NCBI GenBank assembly: GCA_036170535.1
Contig: JAVHPJ010000208.1
Span: 24,240-88,239, forward strand
Source of the DNA: SSF53 sp036170535
GTDB lineage: Bacteria; Spirochaetota; Leptospiria; Leptospirales; Leptonemataceae
Reading direction: 5' to 3'
DNA: 64,000 nucleotides
The notes below the pieces were generated by a model. It had not been told where the DNA came from. It worked only from the letters and a program-made list of their open reading frames with translations, and did no database searches. Shown here in pieces: positions 1 to 9,000 of this stretch. The translations under genes and the position numbers were made by a program. How positions within the stretch are numbered: the stretch's first letter is position 1; the number at the start of each line of letters is the position of its first letter.

Positions 1-42
1 TTCGACAGCGACGCGCGACTCTGGCAGGCTGAGCGCGGGCAT
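1..42 (-). CDS. Start of a downstream gene, cut by the window edge
   Basis: An ATG at 42 follows the stop of the coiled-coil gene by four bases and reads 14 codons (beginning MPALSLPESR) to the window edge without a stop. The tight spacing suggests translational coupling with the upstream gene. Too little protein is present for recognition. A ZapA-like cell division protein would fit a coiled-coil partner, but that is only a guess from context. Confidence 0.35.
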   Translation of the reverse strand, partial: MPALSLPESRVAVE

Positions 43-46
43 ACGC

Positions 47-787
47 TTACTTCGACTCTTCCTCGACGATCAGGAAATCGTCGTCGTCGTCCACATCAAA
101 TACGCCCAGCGAATCGTCGTCGTCTTCCAGAATGATTTCATCGTCCGCCGTCGAGCGAGCGGGCGCAGGCGCGCTGGCCGCAGGCGCGGCAGGCGGCGCG
201 GGCGCCGGTTTTTCTTCCGACAGAATAATGTCCTCTTCCTCGTCATCGAGGATGATGATTTCGTCGTCCGGCTCCGAAATGGCGGGCGGCGCAGGCGGAG
301 GCGGCGCAGCAGGCGCGCTTTTCGCTTCCGGAAGGTCATCTTCGATAATTACAACGCTTTCGTCCTCATCATCGAGAAGCGATGCGGGCGCCGGAGCGGG
401 CGCTGCGGGCGCTGCCGCGGGCGCCGAAAAAGACGCGGCCGGAGCCGCCGATGGCGGAGCGCTGTAGCTGGCGGCAGGTGCGGAACTGGAGGCGCCGGAT
501 GCGCCCACGCCAGACAAACGTCCCAGCATTTCGTGAATCTTCTTTTCGAGTACGGCTTCCCGCGATTTGAGTTCGTTGAGTTCGCGCGAGGTTTGATCAA
601 GCTGCGATTTTAGCGGCGCGAGTTCTTTTTCTTTCTGGTCGAGCGCGAGCTTCATTTCGTCGTGCTCTTTGCGCAGCGACTCGTTCTCGTTTTCGAGCCG
701 GGAATTTTCTGAACGAAGGTCCCCGATCAGCTCCAGCGCGCGGAGGATTCTGCCCTCGAGTTCGTCCAGTTGTTCAATGGTGATCAT
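47..787 (-). CDS. Coiled-coil protein with acidic, Ala/Pro-rich tail
   Basis: The 246-residue protein has two parts. Residues 1 to about 90 form a heptad-rich coiled coil rich in Glu, Leu and Lys, resembling the ZapB type of short cell-division coiled coil. Residues from about 100 onward are low-complexity Ala/Pro segments separated by clusters of Asp and Glu, likely disordered. The ATG at 787 was chosen over an upstream one at 826 because it starts exactly where the coiled coil begins and has an AAAGGGG ribosome site about 9 bases upstream. It follows rplT on the same strand after a 278-base gap. No enzyme motif is seen. A role in cell division or as a scaffold is inference from shape only. 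Confidence 0.7.
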   Translation of the reverse strand: MITIEQLDELEGRILRALELIGDLRSENSRLENENESLRKEHDEMKLALDQKEKELAPLKSQLDQTSRELNELKSREAVLEKKIHEMLGRLSGVGASGASSSAPAASYSAPPSAAPAASFSAPAAAPAAPAPAPASLLDDEDESVVIIEDDLPEAKSAPAAPPPPAPPAISEPDDEIIILDDEEEDIILSEEKPAPAPPAAPAASAPAPARSTADDEIILEDDDDSLGVFDVDDDDDFLIVEEESK

Positions 788-1065
788 GTAAGAAAGCCCC
801 TTTCCCTGTCCAACCCAGCGGCGCAATCAGTGGCCGATTGTATGTGCGACCGCGCAGCCCGGCCGTTCAAATATCGGCCAGATAACTCAGGGCCATGGAA
901 AAATCCCGAGAACAAGAAGATTTTTTTTCGCGCGGCAATTATTTACCAGGCGGCGGCTCGGCGAAGGGCGATCAAGCCGGGCGAAGGATCGGGGGGCGGC
1001 GGGGGCGATGGGGAGCGCCGCGCGTACGCGGACGGGAAACCCCGCCCGCAGGCGCCGCGAAAGGA
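788..1065. other. Intergenic region between rplT and the coiled-coil gene
   Basis: This stretch holds no convincing gene; its open frames are GC-rich chance frames. It contains a hairpin at 1029-1048 just after rplT and an A/T-richer stretch at about 890-950 that could carry a promoter for the coiled-coil gene, but no clear -35/-10 pair can be named. Confidence 0.4.
1029..1048 (-). terminator. Possible hairpin after rplT
   Basis: An 8-bp stem (CGGACGGG with CCCGCCCG, one G-U pair) encloses a 4-base loop, 18 bases beyond the rplT stop. No T run follows, so it is at best a weak or attenuating terminator between the ribosomal operon and the next gene. Confidence 0.3.
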
Positions 1066-1407
1066 CTAGCGAACGGACTCGACCAGTTTTTGAAACGCTA
1101 CCGGATCGGCCAGAGCCATGTCCGCCAGCATCTTGCGATCCAGCTCAACGCCTTTGTCGTCCAGGCCTTTGATCAGCCGGGAGTAGGACATGCCATGCAG
1201 GCGCGCGGCCGCATTGATGCGCACAATCCAGAGGGCCCGCATTTGCCGCTTCCGCTGACGACGGCTAGCATACGCATGCTGTCCGGCTTTGACGACCGAC
1301 TGCTTTGCGTTGCGCCACAGACGATGGCGGGCGCCCCGAAAACCTTTGGCCAGTTTAAGGGCTTTTTTGCGCCGCTGAAGATGAACTTTACCGCTCTTGG
1401 CTCGCAT
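1066..1407 (-). CDS. rplT: 50S ribosomal protein L20
   Basis: The 113-residue protein is full length for L20, which binds 23S rRNA early in assembly of the large subunit. The very basic N-terminal third (KRRKKALKLAKGFRG-like region with RHRLWRNAKQSV) and the helical motif RALWIVRINAAARLHGMSYS are typical. It is the last gene of the conserved infC-rpmI-rplT group, 36 bases after rpmI. In other bacteria L20 represses this operon through its mRNA; no such structure was verified here. Confidence 0.97.
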   Translation of the reverse strand: MRAKSGKVHLQRRKKALKLAKGFRGARHRLWRNAKQSVVKAGQHAYASRRQRKRQMRALWIVRINAAARLHGMSYSRLIKGLDDKGVELDRKMLADMALADPVAFQKLVESVR

Positions 1408-1443
1408 GGCTGAATCTCGTTATGTCGAACGCCTGAGGTACGC

Positions 1444-1632
1444 TTACGCGTACGGCATCAGCGCGCGAATTTCCTTCTGATTAGTCTCGTGGACCACTTC
1501 CGTACCGCGCAAATGGCGCTTACGATTTTTCGACTTCTTGGTCAGGATGTGGTTTTTGTTCGCCTTAGCACGCTTCGCTTTGCCGGAGGCGGTCATTTTG
1601 AACCGCTTGGCAGCGGCCCGGTTGGTTTTCAT
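1444..1632 (-). CDS. rpmI: 50S ribosomal protein L35
   Basis: A 62-residue basic protein starting MKTNRAAAKRF, with the L35 pattern KRAKANKNHILTKKSKNRKR. The ATG at 1632 is chosen because the family begins MxTxxAAAKRF; a longer open frame upstream is the end of infC in another frame. It lies 13 bases after infC and 36 before rplT, so the three are cotranscribed. Confidence 0.97.
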   Translation of the reverse strand: MKTNRAAAKRFKMTASGKAKRAKANKNHILTKKSKNRKRHLRGTEVVHETNQKEIRALMPYA

Positions 1633-1645
1633 TTTGGGCACAGGC

Positions 1646-2284
1646 TTACTCCCCGCTCTCGCCGGCGCCAGCCGGAGCAGGAGCCAGATTTTCTTCCGGG
1701 CTCGACCCATCAAGATCTTTTTTCTTCTCAGGCGGCTTCTTCCGGACGCCCGGCCGCGGTCCCAGCACCATGACGATCTGTCGACCGTCCATACGGGCCG
1801 GCGCCTCGGTAATGGCGACGTCGTTCAAGTCGACGGAGAGCTTTTGCATGAGCTTCATGCCCAGGTCCGGGTGGGCCATTTCCCGGCCGCGAAAGCGCAG
1901 GGTGACTTTGACCTTATTGCCCTCTTCGAGGAAGTTGCGGGCGTTGCGGCGCTTGAGTTCGTAGTCGTGGTCCGCAATTTTGGGACGCATCTTCACTTCT
2001 TTGATTTGTATGATGTGCTGATGTTTGGAGGCTTCTTTTTTCTTCTTGGTTTGCTCGTACTTGTATTTGCCGTAGTCGATGATTTTACAAACCGGCGGGT
2101 CCTGATCGGGGCTGACCTCGACCAGATCCAGGCCTTGCGCCTCGGCGATTTTGAGGGCCGCGTTACGATCCATCACCTCCACGCCGCCTTCGACGACGAC
2201 CCGCACCTTCTGCGCGGTAATACGATAGTTGATCCGGGGCTCTTTTGCCCGAACCGGGGGCGGGGTGAACTTACGCTTTGCCAT
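1646..2284 (-). CDS. infC: Translation initiation factor IF-3
   Basis: IF-3 binds the 30S subunit, prevents premature joining of 50S and checks the start codon and initiator tRNA. The 212-residue protein has the N domain (EPRINYRITAQKVRVV), the basic linker (KYKYEQTKKKKEASKHQ) and the C domain (KEVKMRPKIADHDYELKR, followed by KVKVTLRFRGREM). It is about 30 residues longer than usual because of a Pro/Ala/Glu-rich tail after residue 180. The start here is a normal ATG, unlike the AUU start of the E. coli gene. First gene of the infC-rpmI-rplT operon. Confidence 0.97.
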   Translation of the reverse strand: MAKRKFTPPPVRAKEPRINYRITAQKVRVVVEGGVEVMDRNAALKIAEAQGLDLVEVSPDQDPPVCKIIDYGKYKYEQTKKKKEASKHQHIIQIKEVKMRPKIADHDYELKRRNARNFLEEGNKVKVTLRFRGREMAHPDLGMKLMQKLSVDLNDVAITEAPARMDGRQIVMVLGPRPGVRKKPPEKKKDLDGSSPEENLAPAPAGAGESGE

Positions 2285-2443
2285 TCAATCTATGCGCCGC
2301 CGCAGGGACGCGCTTCCTCTCCATACTGGGATAATAGTACTCGATACTGACGCTTCAAGATATGCATTTCGCGTCCGAATTGCCAGACCGGAATACGCCG
2401 CGTGCTGAGTTCCGCCTGCAACCGGAGGCCGGGCAAGCAAAAA

Positions 2444-3700
2444 TCAATCCAGGCGATACCGATCCATAGGGAAAGCCCGACTTAACTCCGCCACCCCGCC
2501 CTTGACCCGCGCCATGGCGCCGGCATCTTCGATGTTTTCCAACAGGTCGCAGATCAGACCGCCGAGGGTCTTAAACTCCGCCGCCCCGAATCCGCGGGTG
2601 GTGAGGGCCGGGCTCCCAAAGCGCACGCCGCTGGAAACCGCCGGCGGGTTTGGATCAAAGGGAATCGAGTTTTTGTTCGCAGTGACGCCCGCCTCGTGCA
2701 GGCGATCCGCGGCGACCGATCCGGTGACGCCTTTTTTGGTCACATCGAGCAGCACGAGGTGGTTGTCGGTGCCGCCCGAAACGACGTTAAAGCCCCGGGA
2801 CAGGAAGGTCTCGGCGAGAACGTGCGCATTCGCTTTAACATTGCGAATATAGTCTTTGAAATCGGGCTGCAGCGCCTCGCCAAACGCGACGGCTTTGGCG
2901 GCAATTACGTGCATCAGCGGACCGCCCTGCACACCCGGGAACACGCGCGAGTTCATGAGCTTCGCGTGCTCTTCCGTATTTGAAAGAATCAGTCCGCCGC
3001 GCGGACCGCGCAGGGTCTTATGCGTCGTCGTCGTGGTGATATGGGCGACGCCCACGGACGTGGGATGTTCGCCGGCCGCCACGAGCCCCGCAATATGCGC
3101 GATGTCGGCCATCAGCACGGCGCCCACATCGTCGGCGATCTGACGGAAGCGCGCGAAGTCCAGCACGCGGCTGTAGGCCGAGAAGCCGGCGATAATCAGC
3201 TTCGGTTTTGTTTCCCGGGCGATGCGCGCGACCTCGTCATAGTCAATGCGCTGGTCGCTCTGACGCACGCCGTACGACGCGACGTTAAAGTAGCGACCGG
3301 AAAAATTCACTTTGGACCCATGCGATAGATGGCCGCCGTGCGCGAGATCCATGCCGAGGAAAGTGTCCCCCGGCTGTAAAAATCCCAGGAAGACGGCCAT
3401 GTTGGCCTGGGCGCCGGAATGCGGCTGCACGTTGGCGAAATTTGCGCCAAAGAGCTTCTTTACGCGCTCAATCGCCAGGGTTTCGATTTCATCGGCGTGT
3501 TCGCAGCCGTTATAGTAGCGTTTGCCGGGATAACCTTCGGCGTATTTGTTGGTGAGCGTGGAACTGTAAGCTTCGAGAACGCTTCGACTCACGAAGTTCT
3601 CGGAGGCGATCATCTCCAGGCTGTGGGCCTGGCGCTCGTCTTCTGCAACGAGAATGCGGTAGGCTTCGGGGTCGCTATTCTTTAAGTAATTTCCAATCAT
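2444..3700 (-). CDS. glyA: Serine hydroxymethyltransferase
   Basis: Interconverts serine and glycine with tetrahydrofolate, supplying one-carbon units, using PLP in the cytoplasm. The 418-residue length is standard. Diagnostic parts are LEMIASENFVS near residue 30, NKYAEGYPGKRYYNGCE near 52, and the PLP-lysine segment TTTTHKTLRGPRGG near 225. The gene is complete and ordinary. It is on the same strand as the infC operon, separated from it by 159 bases; the lipoate ligase gene lies 53 bases upstream. Confidence 0.97.
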   Translation of the reverse strand: MIGNYLKNSDPEAYRILVAEDERQAHSLEMIASENFVSRSVLEAYSSTLTNKYAEGYPGKRYYNGCEHADEIETLAIERVKKLFGANFANVQPHSGAQANMAVFLGFLQPGDTFLGMDLAHGGHLSHGSKVNFSGRYFNVASYGVRQSDQRIDYDEVARIARETKPKLIIAGFSAYSRVLDFARFRQIADDVGAVLMADIAHIAGLVAAGEHPTSVGVAHITTTTTHKTLRGPRGGLILSNTEEHAKLMNSRVFPGVQGGPLMHVIAAKAVAFGEALQPDFKDYIRNVKANAHVLAETFLSRGFNVVSGGTDNHLVLLDVTKKGVTGSVAADRLHEAGVTANKNSIPFDPNPPAVSSGVRFGSPALTTRGFGAAEFKTLGGLICDLLENIEDAGAMARVKGGVAELSRAFPMDRYRLD

Positions 3701-3753
3701 GCTGTCCGGTCCTTGCAGCGGGGTTTCGTCAGTCGTTTAACCGCGGGCTGCAA

Positions 3754-4599
3754 CTACCGGGCGCCAAGCGGCAGCCCGTCATAGACAACCCGCGCTTCAT
3801 ATATCCATTCCGGGTTCGCGTAACAGCCATAAACCAGCGAACGGGCCGCACGGTATACTTTAAAACGTTCTTCGAGTTTGAGGCTGCGCGTCTCCGGGGC
3901 CTGCAGGGCCGCGCAGAATTCGCGGGTAAAGCAGCGATAAAAGGCGGAAAAGTCAAAACTGTCCGGAAGGCTGGCCAGAAAGCTGCGATGTTCGCGACCG
4001 GCGCGATAGTCCGGCTCTTTGGGCGGATGCCGCAAAAACCGGCTGATCATGTCGATAAGATCCGGTCGGGTAATCAGGGTGCCGTGCAGGACCAGCACGC
4101 CATGTTTGCGAAACTGGGCGTTGCCCGATATTTTCAGCGTCTCGCCCGCCTCGCCGGCGATCACAAGGTCCGACTGACCGAGCAGACTCGTTTGCACGCC
4201 CTGGGCGGCGAGGCTGCGCTGAACGACTCCCAGCAGCGCAGCATACGAATGTTTGAGCGCAAAAAACTCGGGATATTTATCGAGCGAAACGAACATGCTG
4301 TAGTTCAGATTGCCGGGACCGTGCAGCACTGTGCCGCCTCCGGACGCGCGCCGGGCGACCACCGGCCCCTGCGACCATTTCGCCTTCTTCTGTCCGGGCG
4401 CCGCGCGGTCGCGCAAGAGTTCCGCCGGCAGGTTCGCTTCGGCTTTGCAGGTGCGGCCGAGAATTACGCTGTACGGATTCGACCACAGTCGAATGCCCCC
4501 GGCGTATTCGGACTGCGCAGTCAGCTGACACAAGGCCTCATCGAGCGACAGCGCCAGAAAGGGATTACGCGGTTTGAGATCGAGCAATTCGAAGAGCAT
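3754..4599 (-). CDS. Lipoate-protein ligase A family protein
   Basis: A 281-residue member of the BPL/LplA fold, which attaches lipoate or octanoate to the E2 and H proteins of 2-oxoacid dehydrogenases and the glycine cleavage system. The adenylate-binding motif RRASGGGTVLHGPGNLNYS is at about residue 85, and the conserved K of LKISGNAQ at about 155 is followed by LVLHGTLI. Its ATG overlaps the stop of the RsbW-like gene by one base (TGATG), so translation is coupled. It could be a ligase, an octanoyltransferase or an amidotransferase of the LipM/LipL type; the sequence alone does not decide. Proximity to glyA is compatible with glycine cleavage metabolism. Confidence 0.85.
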   Translation of the reverse strand: MLFELLDLKPRNPFLALSLDEALCQLTAQSEYAGGIRLWSNPYSVILGRTCKAEANLPAELLRDRAAPGQKKAKWSQGPVVARRASGGGTVLHGPGNLNYSMFVSLDKYPEFFALKHSYAALLGVVQRSLAAQGVQTSLLGQSDLVIAGEAGETLKISGNAQFRKHGVLVLHGTLITRPDLIDMISRFLRHPPKEPDYRAGREHRSFLASLPDSFDFSAFYRCFTREFCAALQAPETRSLKLEERFKVYRAARSLVYGCYANPEWIYEARVVYDGLPLGAR

Positions 4600-5003
4600 C
4601 AGCCGATCCTCTTCTTGACGACCAGCTCCGTACCGGCCGGCCGCGCCTGATCGTAGTAGTGATAGTCCGCGAGCTGGCTGATCAAAAACACGCCGAGGCC
4701 GCGCTCGCGATAGTCGCCAAGATCATGAGAATCGCGCGAAGTTACCGGCGTTTGCCGGCCCAGATCGCGAAACCGAATTTCTATGTAAGCGGGGTAGGTC
4801 AAGAATTCCAGGAAGATCGGCTTGTTGGTGCGACCCTCATACGCGTGCTTGATAATATTGCTGAGCGCTTCGCCGGCGATAATCTTCAAATCGAAGGCGC
4901 CGCGGGTGGAAAAGCCCTGCTGCAGACTGAAACGATACACCAGATCGCGCGCGAAAGAAACGTACCGGGGGTTGGAGGGAATCTCCAGCCGGACGCGATC
5001 CAA
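4599..5003 (-). CDS. RsbW/SpoIIAB-type ATP-binding anti-sigma kinase
   Basis: A 134-residue single GHKL ATPase domain as in RsbW, which phosphorylates an anti-sigma antagonist and sequesters a sigma factor or similar partner. Visible are the N box with GEALSNIIKHAYEG (about residue 47), the G1-like DLGRQTP and the G2 loop ERGLGVFLISQLAD. No STAS-domain antagonist, phosphatase or sigma factor gene is nearby, so its partner is unknown. It overlaps the lipoate ligase gene downstream by one base. Confidence 0.85.
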   Translation of the reverse strand: MDRVRLEIPSNPRYVSFARDLVYRFSLQQGFSTRGAFDLKIIAGEALSNIIKHAYEGRTNKPIFLEFLTYPAYIEIRFRDLGRQTPVTSRDSHDLGDYRERGLGVFLISQLADYHYYDQARPAGTELVVKKRIG

Positions 5004-5131
5004 CGGTTTTGTCGCCGAGGGTTCCAGAACGTGCCGCCCCGCGGCGCCGGAAGAATCCTGTTGTCATCCGTCCGACTCGCCGCGTTTTTACCACTTTTCC
5101 GTCGCGAGTCGCCTCGTCAATTCAAGCAGAA

Positions 5132-6961
5132 TCAACTTTTGAGCGCAGCTCGGCGCATTCCCCGCACAGAATTCACAACAAACCAGGAACCGGCCGCCAG
5201 CGCATCCGCGAGACTCAACCGCACGCGTGTAATACGCCCGGGCGCGCACGCATCCAGCCGCGCGAGCGCTGCGCCAGGCAACGCGCCGCATTCCCGCGCA
5301 GGCGTAAGCCAGCGGCGCGGGCCGGCGTGGATCAGAATATTGCAGATGGCCGTCTCCACAATCTCGCCGGCTTCATTGACAAACACCGCATCGTCAAATC
5401 CATCGGCGCGCACCCGGGCGAAAGTCTCGTCGTACAGTCGACGCTCCGAACTTTTCACGCTGCGAAACGGATCGCGCGACCAGACTGGTTCCTCTGCGAG
5501 GGCCAGCCGGCGCGGGGCGGCCGAAACGCCCGGCCAGGCGAAGGGTTCGTCGAGCGGCGCACACTCAAGATCCAGACGGCCGTGCGCATCCAGGCTTGCG
5601 CGCAGGCGTTGCGCGCCCGGTTCCGCAAAGTCCCGGGCGACGGCGAGCCAGCGCGCACGCAGGTCTTCGCGATCGCAAGGAATCGCAAAGCGTTTCGCCG
5701 CCGCTGTAATGCGATCCAGATGCTCCTCGACGAACCAGATCCGTCCGCCCTCGACCCGCATCGTCTCGATCAAGCGAAACGTCGACAGCGCTGGACGCAA
5801 AAACGCGGTCTTTAAGTCGCGCTCGCGCAGCTCGTCGTCCGGCGTAGAATCCCACACGATGCCGCAACCCCGCCCGTAGCGCGCGCGGCCCCCGGGCAGT
5901 TCGATTTCGAGGGTGCGAATCGCAACGCTGAACTGCGCCTCGTCGCGTCCCGCAAAACCGATTGCGCCGCAATATAGGCCGCGCGTTTCCGCTTCCAGTT
6001 CGCGAATGATGCGGCGCGCTTCCAGTCGCGGCGCGCCGGTGACGGAGCCTGAGGGAAACAGAGCTCGAACGCCGCGTTCGAGCAAATGCTCCGCTGTCGC
6101 CGCATCCAGCGTCGCCGAAATGCGCGAAACCATCTGATGCAGACTGGGGTAAGATTCCACCGCGAGAGCCGCATCCACGCGCACCTGTCCAGGCGAGACC
6201 AGGCGTCCGAGATCATTGCGCAATAAATCAAGTATCATCAAGTTTTCGGCGCGCGTTTTGGCGTCGCTCGCGAGCGCTTGCGCCAGCTCGCGATCTTCGG
6301 CGGGATGTAAACTGCGCGGCGCCGTGCCTTTCATGGGCCGCGTTTCCACGCGCCACTGGCCGTCAGGCGTCTGAAAAAAGGAGAAAAAGAGTTCCGGCGA
6401 AAGACTCAGCGCCGCAAAATCCTCTTCTACAATGAGCGTCGAATGGCTTGTCGGCTGAAGCGCGCGCAGTCGCGCGTACAGGGCGGCGAGGCCCGCAGGA
6501 TCGCCGTCGAATTGCAGGGGCGCGGCCTGGGTCAAATTGATCTGATACGCCTGACCCGCGGCGAGCCGTTCGCGAATCAGGTCCACCTGCCACAGGAAGC
6601 GGGCGCGCTCGGCGGCGCGCTCGGCGGGCGTCTGCACATCATGCAACGCGAAGGGCGCCGCAGTGTTCAACCAGCGTTCGCTCTCAACCAGTTCGAATGC
6701 ATCGTAAACGCCGAACCGCAAGAGCGCCGGCGCAAGCCGCGGGCGCAAATCGACGTCCGGCAGAGCGCCGGCGCCGCCCGCGCCATCGAGCGCCTCGTAA
6801 CAAATCCAGCCGGCCACGAAACGGCCGGCGGCGCGTTCGCGATCCAGGGCCGCCAGGGCCGGCGGCACTTCGTGCGCCGAGCGCGCTTCGATGCGCGCGC
6901 GTCGGCTTGTAAACAGCCGCCCGCGGCCGTACTCATCGGAAAGAAAGAACTCCGACGGCAA
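5132..6961 (-). CDS. pabB: Fused aminodeoxychorismate synthase I / aminodeoxychorismate lyase
   Basis: A two-domain folate enzyme of about 609 residues. The N-terminal two thirds is PabB, a chorismate-binding domain that makes 4-amino-4-deoxychorismate, with ETRPMKGTAPR and PSGSVTGAPRLEARRII (about 302). The last 210 residues are PabC, the PLP lyase that releases p-aminobenzoate, with the expected lysine in FRSVKSSERR (about 502) and the ETAICNILI motif. A TTG at 6961, one base after the typA stop, is taken as the start: upstream of it the frame only shadows typA. An in-frame ATG at 7015 is possible but less likely. The glutaminase subunit PabA is not in the window. Fused PabB-PabC is known in other bacteria. 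Confidence 0.88.
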   Translation of the reverse strand: MPSEFFLSDEYGRGRLFTSRRARIEARSAHEVPPALAALDRERAAGRFVAGWICYEALDGAGGAGALPDVDLRPRLAPALLRFGVYDAFELVESERWLNTAAPFALHDVQTPAERAAERARFLWQVDLIRERLAAGQAYQINLTQAAPLQFDGDPAGLAALYARLRALQPTSHSTLIVEEDFAALSLSPELFFSFFQTPDGQWRVETRPMKGTAPRSLHPAEDRELAQALASDAKTRAENLMILDLLRNDLGRLVSPGQVRVDAALAVESYPSLHQMVSRISATLDAATAEHLLERGVRALFPSGSVTGAPRLEARRIIRELEAETRGLYCGAIGFAGRDEAQFSVAIRTLEIELPGGRARYGRGCGIVWDSTPDDELRERDLKTAFLRPALSTFRLIETMRVEGGRIWFVEEHLDRITAAAKRFAIPCDREDLRARWLAVARDFAEPGAQRLRASLDAHGRLDLECAPLDEPFAWPGVSAAPRRLALAEEPVWSRDPFRSVKSSERRLYDETFARVRADGFDDAVFVNEAGEIVETAICNILIHAGPRRWLTPARECGALPGAALARLDACAPGRITRVRLSLADALAAGSWFVVNSVRGMRRAALKS

Positions 6962-6962
6962 C

Positions 6963-8792
6963 TCAGGTCGTTTCAACGAGCTTTTTGCGCGACATGCGCT
7001 TGCGCTCGTTGGCATCGAGGTACTTTTTGCGAATGCGCACGGACTGCGGCGTAACCTCCACCAATTCGTCGTCTTCAATGAACTCGATCGCTTTTTCCAG
7101 GTTCATTTTACGGGGCGGCGTAAGGCGAATCGCCTCGTCGGCGCCCGACGCGCGAATGTTTGTGAGTTTTTTCTCTTTGCAAGGATTCACTTCGAGGTCG
7201 CTGTCTCGAGCATGTTCGCCGATCACCATGCCGGCGTATACGTTGACGCCGCCTTCGATAAACAGGGCGCCGCGTTCCTGGACGCCCCACAGGCCGTACG
7301 GCACGGCCGCGCCGGTTTCCATGGAGATCAGCGCGCCGTTTTTGCGTCCGCCGATTTCGCCGGCGTATTCGTCGTAGCGCAAGAAGCGCGAGGTCATGGC
7401 GGCCGCGCCGCGGCTTTCACTTACCAGAAAGTTGCGAAACCCGATTAACGCGCGGGTCGGCACCAGATATTCCAGGCGCGCGGTGCCGTGCACGGAGGTT
7501 TCCATGCTGGTCATTTCACCTTTGCGGCGATTCAGTTCGTTGATGACCGTGCCGCTGTAGGCTTCCGGAACGTCGATTACGACGACTTCGTAGGGTTCAA
7601 GCGTGCGCCCGTCTTCGCGCTTCATGATCACTTCCGGTCGGGAAACCTGAAGCTCAAAGCCTTCGCGGCGCATCGTCTCAACGAGCACCGAAAGATGCAA
7701 ATCGCCGCGACCCTGAACCTGAAAACGATCCGGCCGGTCCGGGTCTTCTTTTACGCGCAGCGCGACATTCGTCAGCGTTTCGCGGAGCAGGCGATCGCGC
7801 ACCTGACGCGTGGTAATGTAGGTTCCCTCGCGACCCGCAAACGGCGAGTCGTTGATTAAGAAGTACATGCTCACGGTCGGCTCGTCCACGACGATCGGCG
7901 GCCGCGGTTCGATGACTTCGCGGTCGCAGATCGTTTCGCCGATGTTCATTTCATCGGCGCCGGCCACCGCGACAATGTCGCCGACCACCGCGTCTTTAAT
8001 TTCGCTGCGCTGAATGCCCACGTATCCGTAGAGCTTGGAAATGCGAAACTCACGCTTCTCCGCTTCTCTGCCGACCAGGGCGACCGTTTGTCCGACTTTG
8101 ATCGATCCGCGAAAAATTCGGCCGATCGCCAGACGACCCACGTAGTCGTCATAGTCCAGATTCATGACCTGCATTTGCAGCGGCTCGCCGGGGTCGCGTT
8201 CGACCGGCGGCACGTGTTTGAGAATGAGATCGAGCAGCGGAGCGAAGTCGTTATCTTCTTTCCCGGCGCGGGCGAGTTCGAGCGATGCGAAACCGTTTTT
8301 GGCCGAGCAATACACGATCGGAAAATCGTGCTGTTCGGGCGTGGCGCCCAGGTCGTCAAAAAGATCAAAGACCTTTTCGACCGCCATGTCCGGGTTTGCG
8401 CCGTCGCGATCGATCTTGTTGATCACGATAATCGGCCGGTGGCCCAGGCGTAGGCTTTTCTCCAGAACAAAGCGCGTCTGCGGCATGGGCCCGTCAAAGG
8501 CGTCGACCAGCAGTAACGAGCAGTCGGCCAGCGACAGCACGCGTTCCACTTCGCCGCCAAAGTCGGCGTGACCGGGCGTATCGATAATGTTGACTTTTGT
8601 GTCTTTATAGTAAAGCGAGGCGTTTTTGGCGCGAATTGTAATGCCGCGCTCCTTTTCCAGATCCATGCTGTCCATCACGCGATCGGTGCGTTCCTTGTCT
8701 TTGAGCGAACCGGTGTGATTTAACAGTCCGTCGACGAGCGTGGTTTTGCCGTGGTCGACGTGGGCGATGATGGCGACGTTGCGAATTTGCAT
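6963..8792 (-). CDS. typA: Ribosome-binding GTPase TypA/BipA
   Basis: A translational GTPase of 609 residues that acts on 50S assembly and on growth under stress or cold. The GTP motifs are AHVDHGKTT (G1, residue 9), RGITI (G2), DTPGHADFGGE (G3) and NKIDRDGA (G4). The EF-G-like domains and the TypA-specific C-terminal domain (MISMETGAAVPYGLWGVQERG region, then LTNIRASGADEAI) are complete. pabB-pabC starts one base after its stop, implying cotranscription. A 14-bp palindrome lies 22 bases upstream of the ATG. Confidence 0.97.
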   Translation of the reverse strand: MQIRNVAIIAHVDHGKTTLVDGLLNHTGSLKDKERTDRVMDSMDLEKERGITIRAKNASLYYKDTKVNIIDTPGHADFGGEVERVLSLADCSLLLVDAFDGPMPQTRFVLEKSLRLGHRPIIVINKIDRDGANPDMAVEKVFDLFDDLGATPEQHDFPIVYCSAKNGFASLELARAGKEDNDFAPLLDLILKHVPPVERDPGEPLQMQVMNLDYDDYVGRLAIGRIFRGSIKVGQTVALVGREAEKREFRISKLYGYVGIQRSEIKDAVVGDIVAVAGADEMNIGETICDREVIEPRPPIVVDEPTVSMYFLINDSPFAGREGTYITTRQVRDRLLRETLTNVALRVKEDPDRPDRFQVQGRGDLHLSVLVETMRREGFELQVSRPEVIMKREDGRTLEPYEVVVIDVPEAYSGTVINELNRRKGEMTSMETSVHGTARLEYLVPTRALIGFRNFLVSESRGAAAMTSRFLRYDEYAGEIGGRKNGALISMETGAAVPYGLWGVQERGALFIEGGVNVYAGMVIGEHARDSDLEVNPCKEKKLTNIRASGADEAIRLTPPRKMNLEKAIEFIEDDELVEVTPQSVRIRKKYLDANERKRMSRKKLVETT

Positions 8793-8813
8793 GGCGTTTC
8801 GGACTCTACGGGG

Positions 8814-8827
8814 CCGCCTGCAGGCGG
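8814..8827. promoter_or_regulatory. 14-bp GC palindrome between typA and the LytS-like kinase
   Basis: CCGCCTGCAGGCGG is a perfect palindrome in the 208-base divergent gap, 22 bases from the typA ATG. It could be an operator or a transcript hairpin. High GC makes such palindromes more likely by chance. Confidence 0.25.
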
Positions 8828-9000
8828 GCCGGTTAATGCTGGGGATTGGACGTCTCGCGAAAAAGCGAGCCAGCGGTCAGATTTGGAGAGGGCCCCGCCC
8901 TTACAACCAGAAAACTCCGCAGTGACCGCAGCGCCGACCAGGAAGAGATTGACCGCGGCGGACCTGAGGTTCTACAAAACGTCGGGAATTCACAGACGGC

